Notes under the pieces: model-generated
Seen by the model: only the letters and a program-made list of their open reading frames with translations
The model's database searches: none
What the model was told of the DNA's origin: nothing
Position numbers and translations under genes: made by a program
NCBI RefSeq assembly: GCF_012273895.1
Contig: NC_052129.1
Coordinates: 6,360,028-6,424,027, forward strand
Source: Zerene cesonia
Taxonomy: Eukaryota; Arthropoda; Insecta; Lepidoptera; Pieridae
Direction: 5' to 3'
Length of the DNA: 64,000 nt
Shown: in pieces, positions 50,366 to 60,633 of the stretch
Numbering within the stretch: the stretch's first letter is position 1
Layout: every line of letters starts with the position of its first letter

Positions 50366-51655
50366 GCTAAAAATTAAACTTAATGAAAAAATGATATCCT
50401 ACATTGCAATTTCACATTTGCACCTAAACACAATGGATCTCTATGAATCCAGACTGAACAAAACGAGAGAATACCCGAGTACCCTACCTTACAAGTATAT
50501 AACTCACAAAGATAACGCGTGACTTGTACCGTGTTACCCTTTACCCCGTCCGGTCCGGCGCCCCATTGTGCAATGTGCTGACATGTTGTGCGCGTAATTA
50601 AGTCCCCATTCATGTGACGCGTCACGCGCTACGCGACGCGACGTGCGGCGAACGGGGAGGTGGGGGGCGGAGGGGCGAACTGTCCCTCGCCCCGCGCACA
50701 GCAATACCTATAGGTATTGTCATGTTTTCTATTTTATTATTCATGAATTATCATCAGTAATCATCAAGTTTGTTACAAACAGAGCAAGCCTCGCAGCGAA
50801 TGCGATAAGCGGCGCAATTTGTTGCAGTCGCCGGCTATCGCGCAACCTTGTTGCCAACTGCTGTGGCTTGCAAGTTTCCGATTACAAACCTAACTTTGCC
50901 CTAATTGCGAAATAAATTGGATGGGTGACATGTTTTTTCAGTTTTGCTTATATTTTAGTAACTTTTGCTAAAACGATTTGGATATTCATGGATATATCGC
51001 AAAAATAAAACGAAATGACTATTACAAAAAATGTAAAATATAGACCGTAAATATATTCATCGATTTCAATAACATTAAAACCTTTATTTGTCATGCTTTC
51101 GAGAAATTCAATTCAAACTTTATCCAACTCGATGTCTTCTTGTAGGATTATCATATCCCGTGACAACCAGGTCATTTTGCTCCGCCAGTAGATCTGGTCT
51201 GTGAGGGAAGTGCGTGTCTCCTTGAGACTTAATTGTTAAAAGGACGTCCAGAATTCAAGTTTATTTCCAACGACGGCATACGGCAGAGCCGTTTATTGGG
51301 AGAGGTCAGACCGATGAAACAGAGCGTTCTGTGTTTTCTGCGGTGCTCTGTGATCTAATTTAAGTACAAGTATCATTCAAATTTTATTTTTGAATGTTTC
51401 ACTATCACACTTCTATTCTGTTCACCTCCGACTCTCTTCCAACAATAGCCCATTTTCACGAGGACTCTTCGAAAGTAATCAATATTAGCGTACGGCGGAA
51501 ACGCTCCGGCTAAAGTGTGGTACAAACTGGTAGTCGTGGGCATATTTTTGTGATTCAAATAATGCGTCATCAACACTTTGTACGTCTATCGATCGCTTTA
51601 ATAGTGATAGATTTAAAATTCTTTATTTGTAAATTGATCTCCATCAATTGGTCGT
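50366..51655. other. Noncoding stretch
   Basis: No gene is supported. The 50600-50700 patch is very GC-rich, with a GTGACGCGTCAC palindrome and a G-rich run, and could be a CpG-rich regulatory site. A patch at 51130-51340 is mixed in composition and unassigned. Confidence 0.45.
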
Positions 51656-51659
51656 AACT

Positions 51660-51840
51660 GAAAGTAGTGAAACAGGTCATACGCTTGCGAGAGTTAGCGT
51701 AGATGGTTTTGCGGCACTCGGGCTGACAGGCCACCTCAGTCAGCGCCTGCTGCGCCACGCGCTTTCCTTGTTTCCTTGCCGTAGTGCGACACCAAGGTGG
51801 TGATCCTGGCGCCACTCGATGTAGCTTCCTCCACATCCAT
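51660..51840 (-). pseudogene. Possible broken short coding segment, unrecognised
   Basis: On the minus strand an ATG at 51838-51840 starts a protein-like frame, MDVEEATSSGARITTLVSHY, which runs into a stop. A neighbouring frame carries protein-like VAQQALTEVACQPECRKT and on to about 51660. One frameshift would join the two, so it could be a degenerate copy of a gene, a short exon, or chance in a GC-rich patch. I recognise no family. Confidence 0.25.
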
Positions 51841-52123
51841 TGTGTTACCTAAAAGTTTATCCAAATTACATTATATTTAATACTCTAAAATGATGAACAC
51901 GAGATGTAACTTAACAATATATGAAGCAATAGCTGTTATCGCTAACCGATCTCTTAATCTAATGAATAGAGTGCAGCTATTGATTCTCTTAAGCGACAAA
52001 TTACAAAACTACATCAATTTGTACAGACACAAATAAATAAATATGAAACAGCATACTTACTATAATTATTAACCAAAACACTTAATAATATGTGGAAAAA
52101 ATAAACCGTTCAGAATTATCACG
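51841..52123. other. AT-rich noncoding stretch
   Basis: Nothing recognisable. Confidence 0.5.
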
Positions 52124-52735
52124 TTTTTTTTTTATGGCAGCGCAAGCAAACGAGCAGGTGGACCACCTGATATTAAGTGGTCACCACCGCCTATAGACAC
52201 TTGCAACACTAGAGGTGTTACAACTGCTTTGTCGGCCTTTCAGGGACATATACGCTCTTTTCTTGAAGGCCCCAATGTCGTAATTGTTCGGGAACACCGT
52301 AGCTGCGGGTAAGTTGCGGGTGAAGTGTACGGTGGTGGACCGCCAACCATCCAGGGTGGTCCGAAGGAAGGAAGAGACGCAACATCTCTTCGTAAAGATA
52401 GAGAATCAAGAATATCGGAAAGCCTACGGTCATTGACAATTCGAGTTGCTCGACGTTGGATACGGTCAAAAGGAAGGAGTTGGTACTGTGGGTCTCCAGC
52501 CCAGAGATGAGAACAGTACTCCATATGCGGTCGCACCTGAGCCTTGTACAGCTGATGTCGGTGGGCCGTCTTGAAGTACCGTCTCGGTCTACTGAGCACA
52601 CCAAGTTTTTTGGAGGCGTGAAACTGAACGTCACTCGAGATTCCAACTCCGAGGATTCCGATTTCCGGCGATATACTAAGGGGAGTACTCTTAAAGTGAG
52701 GTTCCACGATGTATTCGTTACGAACCATAGTTTAA
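52124..52735 (-). mobile_element. Jockey-clade-like LINE 3' remnant with poly(A)
   Basis: Read on the minus strand, a frame from about 52728 encodes reverse-transcriptase C-terminal sequence with motifs SPEIGILGVGISSDVQF, KLGVLSRPRRYF and KAQVRPHMEYCSHLWAG. The last is the signature of Jockey-type elements in insects. Near 52360 the homology leaves this frame and continues in the neighbouring one (…GVPEQLRHWGLQEKSVYVPE), ending with a stop at 52218, so there is at least one frameshift. The residues expected between the DVQF and ASKKLG blocks are missing, indicating a small in-frame deletion. A 3' UTR follows, with CACCTGCTCGTTTGCTTGCG and a 10-A tail (T run at 52124-52133 on the plus strand). 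It is dead and 5'-truncated. Confidence 0.88.
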
Positions 52736-52850
52736 ATCATACTGGCATCAGGCATGTGCTGTGTGGCGCGATGAGGGACTCAAGAGCTGTAACGCCGACT
52801 GCCCGGTGCCCGACAATTTAGAAATAATAAGTTTTATGCTCTTATTTTAA

Positions 52851-53036
52851 ACTAGCTGCGCCCGCTGTTTCACCCGCGTAAGTCCGAATCCCGTAGGAAT
52901 ATCGGGATAAAAAGTTGCCTATATGTTATTCCAGTTGCTGTAGCTGTCTACGTACCAAATTTCATCGCAATCGGTTCAGTAGTTTTTGCGTGAAAGAGCA
53001 ACAAACCCACACATCCTTACAAACTTTCGCATTTAT
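52851..53036 (+). repeat. Interspersed repeat, ACTAGCTGCGCCC head
   Basis: It begins ACTAGCTGCGCCCGCTGTTT, shares the CCCGTAGGAATATCGGGAT block with 22913-23282, then diverges into GTTGCCTATATGTTATTCCA and CAATCGGTTCAGTAGTTTTT. It ends near AAACTTTCGCATTTAT. This is a full-length-looking copy of a very common lepidopteran retroposon tail. It lies about 115 bp beyond the truncated 5' edge of the Jockey remnant. Confidence 0.75.
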
Positions 53037-53639
53037 CGAATTGGCAACACCAACTGTAAAACGATTGGCACTATTAAAATTACGAAGCAAATAAGATACA
53101 ATTTTTACTTCGTACTCCAAACCAATGATATTTTCGGCAAATTTAGAACATTTATCATTTGCCAAGCAATTAAAGACCGTTTATGACACACTCAAGAACT
53201 TTCCATGTAAATACGGTTGAGGTCATTCTCGCGCGGAAAATCTTAACACCGCGATTCAGAAAATGACGTCATTTGCACAACGCCATCTATCGGATTTGGT
53301 TTTCAACTATCAACATTAGTTTTATTTTTAGTCTTAAGATGCCGTTGCAAGTACTATACAGAATTTCGTAACGTAATATTTTACTTCTTGAACTCACTAA
53401 ATTATTCATATCTTGTGATAGAGTGAACCGATTTCGATGAAACAAAAACTAAGTTATACCTTAAGTCACGTTTATTTTTTTTTTATATAAACATTGTCTG
53501 CATTTAATTCGTAGATTTTACGTGATGTGCGCACAAACAAATAGACAAACAGACAAAAATTTCAAAAATGATGGTAATGGGTTCTGTTAGTTATCTTTTC
53601 ACACACTGGCTATTTTTTTTTTTTCAATTTCTTCAATGT
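53037..53639. other. Noncoding stretch
   Basis: No gene is supported. A retroposon-like tail (caaacaaatagacaaacaga c) lies near 53535-53556. The patch at 53220-53300 is mixed in composition. Confidence 0.45.
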
Positions 53640-53740
53640 ACAAAAATGACTTTTCTACAGATTTAAATCTGTCCGTAAAAAGCGGGTCAAAATCGAGTCA
53701 CAATGTGTGAGTTACTTACAAACATGAACCTTACTTAGTC
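53640..53740 (+). repeat. LINE-type 3' tail repeat, GTGGGTCAAAATCG family
   Basis: It contains AAATCTGTCCGTAAAAAGCG then GGTCAAAATCGAGTC, and matches 8205-8320 and 20095-20215. Confidence 0.6.
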
Positions 53741-55631
53741 TTACGATGAGATTATGATAGTATGAATTGCGCAGACAAATTTATCAGGCGCCTAAAATTG
53801 CACTGAATTCTATATGGCGATTGAGATCCTCATGCAAAGATATATATATTTCTTGCATAAGACAAAGTTTGTTTATATTTGTGGTAGTTATCTATGTGCA
53901 ACATGTACCTACATTTGCTACACAGCTTGTTTCGCTCCTTGCTTCACTGTATTTGTTCGTTGTTTACATAAACCTCAATGTTAGTCACGAAGTGCAAGGA
54001 GTGACCGGTGCCCCGAATCTCTGGAGGCGGCAAGCGAGTACGCACCGTTTTTGAATGACTGAGAACGCAAGCAGAGACACAATAATGCGATCCGCAGAGG
54101 CTGTTATTGCATCATCTCGGGATGACTATTTGCCTTCGCCGCCCTCTGCCGGCGAGGCGCTAGCTTCGTTATTACTTTGCTCGAATGTTCGGGAAACAAT
54201 TTCGCCGCTACACTCACTTATAGGCAACGTGTGATTGACAATCAATAATGTCGATTCGTATTTCTCCTTCTTCGGCGGCGTCATGGGGTTTCTGTTTTAA
54301 ATTGGTTTCGTTCTTTTCAGACAACTCATTTTAACCGATCGTGTTTCGAAAGGTTCCTTATTCGTGGTAGGTATATAATCAAAATACTCGAGTTGCTCCA
54401 TATACATGCATATACTAGTTACGGAGGGATATAGACAAGGTTCTGAGGTCCCCATTACAAATGTCTACTCGGCTGACAAAAGATAGATGCTAATATGAGT
54501 GAAAAAGCATAATAAGGAAGTGGACGCGTCGCGCTCGCGAGTGCAAACCATTGTCCGCACATTTGAAGCTGTTAAATCGTCATTAGCGAGCCGGAAGGCG
54601 CGCCTAATGCCTCGCCAGACGAACTGGATTAAATAAATAAGTGCAAATATTTCGGAACGCGCCACTCATGGTTAGCGATAATCTAGTTTCACTGTTCATA
54701 GCGGAATTAATATTGATCCCATCTCGCTCGAATAGTATGAACCTCAGTTTCAGGTGTTTGTAGTTAATGCATGTGCGCTTGATAAAACTGTTTATTCGGA
54801 CGTTTGCTCTACCTGATCCGATGCGGAACAAATTCGTACGAGGTGTAGGTTTATTTTTATGCGTTACATTCAGAATATTAGTAAAATGATTTTATTTTTC
54901 TTATCTTCTTATTTTCAGTATTTTGCTAGTTGTTGTGTCCGTTCTTGCGTGTGAATAAATGTTTATCTATGTCGACTTGATTTGTTGAAATGATCAAAAC
55001 CATCGGTTCTAGCGTTATTTAGCACAGTTTAAGATAAATAACTATATTAATCTGTAAAATAAAACTGCTTTGAAACCTATTAAACAAGTTGAAACCACAA
55101 ATTGTTCCCGAATCGCGTTACAACCGACATTACGGACAACTTTGCTCATAAAAAATAACGCATAGTTCATTATCGTGATTTAAACACAAAGTGTGTCAAC
55201 GTTGACTTTTTAAATGAATGTATAATGTTTTGTTTGCCTCCGAAAGTCCTGAGGGATAATAATAATGATAAAGTAAATACAATACAATGCCTTATTAAAT
55301 GTACTAATTATACCAGTAGCTACAATATTGGAAGAGAGCTGACCTTTCGCGCGTCCCAGTAAGAGTTATATGCACGGAGCCAAGATCCTTATCGTAACAT
55401 TTCCACGGCCATATCGATGGTAAAACTTTTTGATTAGAAAAAAGAAACCAAACGCCAATCGAACTTCGACGAGTCTGCCTCGTCTCAAACTGACGTAGAT
55501 ACGAACACAGATAGTCTTATTTATAACTTCTTTTTGGGTGGTTAAATAGCTTTTATTGAAATATATTCTTTTATTTAATAAAATATCTTAATATTTCGCT
55601 CCACGTGAAGGTTAACGCTAACCTATACCCT
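53741..55631. other. Noncoding stretch
   Basis: No gene is supported. The unique-looking, mixed-composition segment 54050-54310 (cgccgccctctgccggcgaggcgctagc …) is a candidate conserved noncoding element. The remaining frames have no motif. Confidence 0.45.
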
Positions 55632-55830
55632 ACTAGACGCCCGTCCCGGCTCCGACATCATGATTTCTATTAAATCCCAAGGGAGCTTTTATTGGGGATA
55701 AAAAGTATCCTATCACCTAAGTCAGATCATACCCTGTCTGTATAACCATCAAAATCCGATCAGTAGTTTCAGCGTGATTGACGGACAAACAACCAAACAA
55801 ACAGACTTTCATATTTATAATATTAGTGTG
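55632..55830 (+). repeat. Interspersed repeat, ACTAGACGCCCGTCCCGGC head
   Basis: It begins ACTAGACGCCCGTCCCGGCT, contains AAAATCCGATCAGTAGTTTC and the tail AACAAACAGACTTTCATATT TATAATATTAGT. The whole arrangement is that of lepidopteran LINE-type 3' tails related to 52851-53036. Confidence 0.7.
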
Positions 55831-56779
55831 ATTTGACACATTACTTATTGTATGTAACGAAATGGATACACAACGGGCTCCCGCCCACATGCACCCGCGC
55901 CATTCTCCACAAAATTATTCAACAAGTTGTAAATTTCCACGTTACATTCAGTTGAGCTAACTAGAAGCTAAAATGCATCCGAATGCAGATAAAGCTGTGA
56001 CTATCATAAACAACAGACACTGAGACGTGTGGAGTGGCGTGATTTGTTAGTGTCCTCGGACGCCCTCGGCTGTGACGAATGGGCTCGCAGCGCCGCCGCC
56101 CGCGCCGCCCGCGCCGCCCGCGCCGCCCGCGCCGCACGAGAATCGTGATATGTATCGATATTGACAAGATGTTTCTCTTGCGCGAGATACGTACGACTCG
56201 TGTCGTGCGCGTTAGCCCCATGGCCAGCCCTGCTGCGGTCTACCTAAAGACCTACCGTTTTATGATTTACGACGTCTTCGCATTGCATGCTCCCTACTCT
56301 CCTTGCTTTGCTCTTGCGAAATCATGAGTAAACCACCGAGTACCTCCGTCGTAGTGGATCTATCGAAGCTCGAATTCTGTGATTCTGTGATCATGGCTTT
56401 TTATCAAAGTAATTATTTAATACAGCACTCACTACGGATATGTGTAACTAAGTAGTAATTATTGTGTTACAGGAAACCACAACAAGGCTGAATGAAAAAT
56501 TGTAATATATTTCTTGTGTAACGATTATTGACTTTTATTAGTTTTTATTATTATTTTTTCTATATGTTCCAGTAGCGAGGACAAATCTATTAGCCAAAAC
56601 CCCTTTGACTTGTGCAATCCGTACCATTAACGAAATACACGATAAAATAGATGTGTTTTCTTGTGCTTTGAGTGAGTTTTCAAAGGTACTATTATATCAT
56701 CTTTGCTATTGTCATAAATAAGCTATAAGCAAAGTTTTGTTGCTTTTGTATAAAATAAAAAAAAAAATTAGTACAATTA
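55831..56779. other. Noncoding stretch
   Basis: No gene is supported. The opposite-strand frames at 55961-56221 and 56079-56327 both owe their length to the GC minisatellite at 56091-56137. Confidence 0.5.
56091..56137. repeat. GC-rich 9-bp minisatellite
   Basis: About four to five head-to-tail copies of CGCGCCGCC. On either strand it would encode arginine/proline- or glycine/arginine-rich runs, which explains the spurious frames across it. Confidence 0.9.
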
Positions 56780-56960
56780 TTTATCTAAACTAATATAAAG
56801 AGGAAACTTTTTGTATGCATGTTTGTAATGTTTTCATACTAAACTGCTGGATGGATTTTCTAGAAAGACCATGGGGTCTTTCTAGAAAGCTGCAACTTCT
56901 CTGATTAACACAGGTTATAATACCATATAGTGAACACCTATTATTCATAATCATGTTAAT
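56780..56960 (-). repeat. Retroposon tail with an internal 13-bp-arm hairpin
   Basis: The right-to-left reading ends in TTATATTAGTTTAGATAA at its left edge and contains AAAATCCATCCAGCAGTTTA, typical of LINE-type tails. Inside, TTCTAGAAAGACC (56858-56870) and GGTCTTTCTAGAA (56875-56887) form a perfect inverted repeat with an ATGG loop. Confidence 0.55.
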
Positions 56961-57754
56961 GTAATTATTGCTTAAAATGACAGTTTGACTAAAGTTAGAT
57001 TTAAAAGTAAAAGAGTTTTAGAAAACTTAGAGAATTAGTTCTGGTGAATAGTTAGCAAAACTGTAACATCTCACGTATAGGGATAAGGTACGAAGGCAAG
57101 CTAGCAGTAATTTAACATCTCATTGAAAGGTTAACATTTGAACTAATTGATAATTGCTGCGCTCGGTATCCCCTCACACTCGCAGTATTGCATCTGCTTG
57201 CTCTCGCTACTAAGCCTGGGTTAACTGGGCAGATAGGTTATTTTATTTTCATAATTATCTGGACAGTTAAGTTGAAATTAAATGATTTATCTTATTTATT
57301 CACCTATCGCTCTTGGTACGGCTACTTTCCATTGCATATATAAAAACGATACAACGCATTTTGTGAACTAAACATTAATAGTTAAAAAAAACTAATTCAT
57401 AAAAATTATACTCCTGGATACACAATATTATAAAAAACTTAATAAAGTTTAGTTTTGGATATTTTTTATCGGTAAGAAATCTTACACATTTTATAATAAC
57501 ATAGGATAAGCCTATGGCTTATCAAAAATAAAACCGTGATTACTTATTTGAATCTATTTGGTTTTATGAATATTTTCACTGCAATTACAAACGGCACCTG
57601 GCTGCTTAGAGCCGGCAGCTGCTGGCTTTAGAGCCAGCAGAGTCATTTTTTTTTACCTTATGACAATGGATTTTCCTAATTTCAAAAAAATAAACATTAT
57701 TAAAAAAATATGCTACGCGATACATATTTTGTAATCCATAGATAGAGGAAATTT
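56961..57754. other. Noncoding stretch downstream of the receptor gene
   Basis: This holds the presumed 3' UTR and flank of the receptor gene, which ends at 57755 on the minus strand. A direct repeat GAGCCGGCAGCTGCTGGCTT followed by AGAGCCAGCAG lies at 57610-57640. I cannot place the poly(A) site with confidence. Confidence 0.45.
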
Positions 57755-59047
57755 TCAAAAAAAAGGTGGTGGTTGTGGAATATATGCAAAGTACAAAACA
57801 CAGTAAGTGATTCCAATAGCGATGAAGAAAAAACAGTTGCACAAGTTGGCGAAATCTAGCCATTCGCTTTGGTGTCGCTTCGACACCGCCTCAGTGACAG
57901 AGTCGCGCGTCGCCCCCAGCCCCACGGCGCGCCCCGGCCACCAGCTCAGCGCGCGCGTGTTCACGTGCGTCACCCACCCCGGCGGGGAAGTCGACTTCTT
58001 CGACAGGTGATTTAGAACGAATGTTACAATAATCGACACAGTGGTTATGAGAAGCGAGCACTGCAGGTACTTTAAAATAGTTGGCGAATCACCACTGTGT
58101 TGCGGAATACTAAAGTTGACGATCTGTAAGACGGTGAAGTGTCCGAGCTCGCTCAGCACGGCGAGCGGAGCCCGCGAAGGGCCGCACGCGGCCAGCAGGG
58201 GCACCGCCAGCGTGAGCGCGCTGAGCGCCAACGCTGGCGCCACGGCCAAGGCGCCCAGCCCGGCCGCCTGCCGCTCCAGTGTCAGTTCGAAGTACATCTG
58301 CGCCTCGGCCTTCGCGTGGCTTTCGACTTGCTTGTAGTCTGTGATAATCCAACCGGGCCCGTACTCCGCGCCCCACATTCTGACGGCTCTTGTATTTCCG
58401 AATGTGAAGGTAAATTTACTATCGAGGGCGTCTCTTTTACTGAACTCGAACCGACAAGTTTGAGTGTCGTAGGGCCAGTTACTCAGTTTCGTAGTGCAGG
58501 CGATCTCATTCAACACCCTCATCACGCACCTGACCCTTCCTTCGTTACTGACTTGACACCCGTTCACCATGAAGGGGATCTCAAACGCGTCTTTTGAATT
58601 TTGCAGTTTCAACACTGGAGTCCAAATGGCGGAGGCGAAAACTTTCGATCTATCGATGCCACCGTAGTCCTTCGGATTCCAAGTCAACCGCGGGTCGAGC
58701 CAGTCCAAAAATGCCCATGAGTAAATGCTTAACGATTCTTCACCGGCGTCAAAGAAAAAGTTCTTCAGTATGAAATGCATCGTAACGACAGTGGCGTTTT
58801 CGGAGCTAGGAGCTTCATTTCGTGTGTAAGCGCATTTCGTTTTCAAGTCTTTGAAAAGCGTAGCTTCCCAAGACAGGTCGGGAGTGATGTTGTCGATGAC
58901 GCAGTCGGCGGAGCGCGCCGGCGCCGCGGCAGCGAGCAGGCACACGAGCAGTAGCATGGCGGCATGTGCACTGGCGCCGGCGCACGGCCCGCCGCCCGTG
59001 CGGCAACGCGAGCCGGGAACGCCCCTCGGTGGTTTATCGGAAATCAT
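57755..59047 (-). CDS. Intronless nicotinic acetylcholine receptor-like Cys-loop subunit
   Basis: A 430-codon uninterrupted frame encoding a pentameric ligand-gated ion channel subunit of the plasma membrane. The real start is probably Met31 (58955-58957, GCCGCCATG context), which begins a hydrophobic signal peptide (residues 31-46). Extracellular hallmarks are W116-LDPRLTW-123, DYGGI 127-131, IWTPVL 141-146 and a canonical Cys-loop C184-x13-C198 with WPYDTQTC. N-glycosylation sequons lie at N53 and N84, and there is an extra cysteine pair C164/C174. Loop C has no adjacent cysteine pair, so it is non-alpha (beta-type). Membrane segments: M1 about 263-285 with conserved Pro271, M2 293-315, M3 325-347, M4 400-423. 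The M3-M4 loop is unusually short (about 50 residues). The pore-entrance filter is P290-S291-R292 instead of G-E-K. It lacks the introns usual for this family. A CACTATCAG just before the first ATG could be a splice acceptor, so a 5' UTR intron is possible. The nicotinic assignment is strong; a specific subunit name is not justified. Confidence 0.9.
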   Translation of the reverse strand: MISDKPPRGVPGSRCRTGGGPCAGASAHAAMLLLVCLLAAAAPARSADCVIDNITPDLSWEATLFKDLKTKCAYTRNEAPSSENATVVTMHFILKNFFFDAGEESLSIYSWAFLDWLDPRLTWNPKDYGGIDRSKVFASAIWTPVLKLQNSKDAFEIPFMVNGCQVSNEGRVRCVMRVLNEIACTTKLSNWPYDTQTCRFEFSKRDALDSKFTFTFGNTRAVRMWGAEYGPGWIITDYKQVESHAKAEAQMYFELTLERQAAGLGALAVAPALALSALTLAVPLLAACGPSRAPLAVLSELGHFTVLQIVNFSIPQHSGDSPTILKYLQCSLLITTVSIIVTFVLNHLSKKSTSPPGWVTHVNTRALSWWPGRAVGLGATRDSVTEAVSKRHQSEWLDFANLCNCFFFIAIGITYCVLYFAYIPQPPPFF

Positions 59048-59269
59048 ATCCTGATAGTGATAACACCCTTTTAATTCTATCTCTAATCATTCAATTAAAT
59101 AAGCATACCATTCTAAAAATTATTGCAATTAATAAATAAATACAATTATGTTGTAGTATATTTTCTTAAGTTGAGATTTTTAGTGAGGTAATTAAAGCAA
59201 AGTCGTGTTTGATCCTTTTGGATTGTTTGGAAAAACTGGTGTCACAGATAAAACCAATCTATTTATATC
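59048..59269. other. Upstream flank of the receptor gene
   Basis: AT-rich. It should contain the promoter or a 5' UTR intron of the minus-strand receptor gene. No TATA box or initiator can be assigned with confidence. Confidence 0.35.
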
Positions 59270-60110
59270 TGAAGGTATCGGTCAAAAACACTTTTGACGA
59301 CTTATTTTTCGCTGTGATGAAACAACTTTTTGGCTTGAAAATTAGTTTTTGCAACGCCATTATCGAAAACCACTCTATTTATATAGTAGGAGAGCCCAAG
59401 ATACTAATTGTGTATTTACTCGAGCGTCCCGGAAACGTACTGGAATTTGCAGATTAGATGAAAGCAAGAAAAAAGTCCTATAATGTTTTTAATTTTAGCG
59501 GTGGAGAAAAGTTTTTCTTTTTTGTAAAAAAAAAACGACGCTATACTCAAATACGTTAGATTCTAACATTTTTAATTAATTATCATATCATTGAAATAAA
59601 ATATACATTATTTTCACCATATATGTGGCAAATTCGTGGCTATAAAGAAAGGGTAAATTTAAAAATAAATATATCACTCAAGCGCGTCAGATAAAAATAT
59701 TAGAGGTTATTTGCAAGACTAGAAGTCCAAATATCGGTAATCTGACGATTTGAGCATAACCTTACAGAATTATCGATATTTTTTAATTTCCTGCGGCTCC
59801 AGTGAACCCACCCAACAATATTAACTGTTCATACTTTTGGGAGGTAGGGAGGTACTTATCAATAGGTAAGGTACCTTCCCTTATAAAAACCTGACGCGCT
59901 CGAGTAAATAACCAAATCTCTTCGTTTGCTCCCCTACTATAACTGGGCATTGGTCAAAGACACTTTTGACAACTATTTTATCTAACAAATATTTCGGCTG
60001 AAAAATTGCTTTTGCAACGCCATTATATAAAACCAGTCTGTTTATAACCATGGCCATTGGTCAAAACAAAAACAGTTTTAACGATTTTTTTGAAGTAAAA
60101 ACTTCTTTCG
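59270..60110 (+). repeat. Degenerate ~110-bp repeat units around a MITE
   Basis: The block TCGGTCAAAAACACTTTTGACGAC … TTTTTGCAACGCCATTATCG, followed by AAAACCACTCTATTTATA (59276-59385), recurs in diverged form at 59951-60043 (GGTCAAAGACACTTTTGACA … TTTTGCAACGCCATTATATA, AAAACCAGTCTGTTTATA). Further partial units lie at 59240-59270 and 60055-60090. It looks like an old tandem array or a mobile element with internal repeats, split by the element at 59676-59905. The 82-codon frame at 59209-59457 is a product of the repeat. Confidence 0.6.
59676..59905. mobile_element. MITE-like element with 15-bp terminal inverted repeats
   Basis: The ends ACTCAAGCGCGTCAG (59676-59690) and CTGACGCGCTCGAGT (59891-59905) are inverted repeats with one mismatch, enclosing about 200 bp of noncoding sequence. 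Short inverted ends, small size and no coding suggest a non-autonomous DNA transposon. No clear target-site duplication is seen. Confidence 0.55.
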
Positions 60111-60533
60111 GCGCGTTGAGTATTTTGGTAGAGGGTAAAATCCTCGGTTCGCGTTACGACATGCTAATGATAATAGTATATCTATAGCTATGGAGAGCCA
60201 GACTAGCGCACGCGCAGTAGCTACTTGAATTCATTGAAATTCGTGTAAATATAAATACTATGTATAATTAAGATAATTGTATAATAATTATTTTTTCATG
60301 CACTTTATATTTATATTTTAACATAAAAATTTCATATAATTTTTGTATATAGTTTTAATTACTCTAAACTCAATAGTTCCGTTTTCACTTCTATCGGCAG
60401 TCCCACGACTGCTACTGTTTTTTTTCTGTGCCGCAAGAAATAAAAAAGTAAGTTATAGCAACGTCATAACTGATGACTACATTTTTTTGGGTAAGTTAAT
60501 TTTGTTGCTTTCACAACGCCCTCAGTTACAAAA
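60111..60533. other. Noncoding stretch before gap
   Basis: No gene is supported. The plus-strand frame at 60343-60741 runs through the gap and is not credible as a whole. Part of this stretch may belong to the LTR element whose end lies after the gap. Confidence 0.4.
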
Positions 60534-60633
60534 NNNNNNNNNNNNNNNNNNNNNNNNNNNNNNNNNNNNNNNNNNNNNNNNNNNNNNNNNNNNNNNNNNN
60601 NNNNNNNNNNNNNNNNNNNNNNNNNNNNNNNNN
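60534..60633. other. Assembly gap (100 N)
   Basis: One hundred unresolved bases, probably within or at the edge of an LTR retrotransposon. Confidence 0.99.

Noticed and set aside
55961..56327. Arg/Gly- and Arg/Pro-rich frames on both strands
   Set aside because: Their length comes from the CGCGCCGCC minisatellite at 56091-56137; neither has a start context or domain.
58041..58597. Plus-strand frames of up to 152 codons opposite the receptor gene
   Set aside because: These are antisense shadows of the GC-rich receptor coding sequence.
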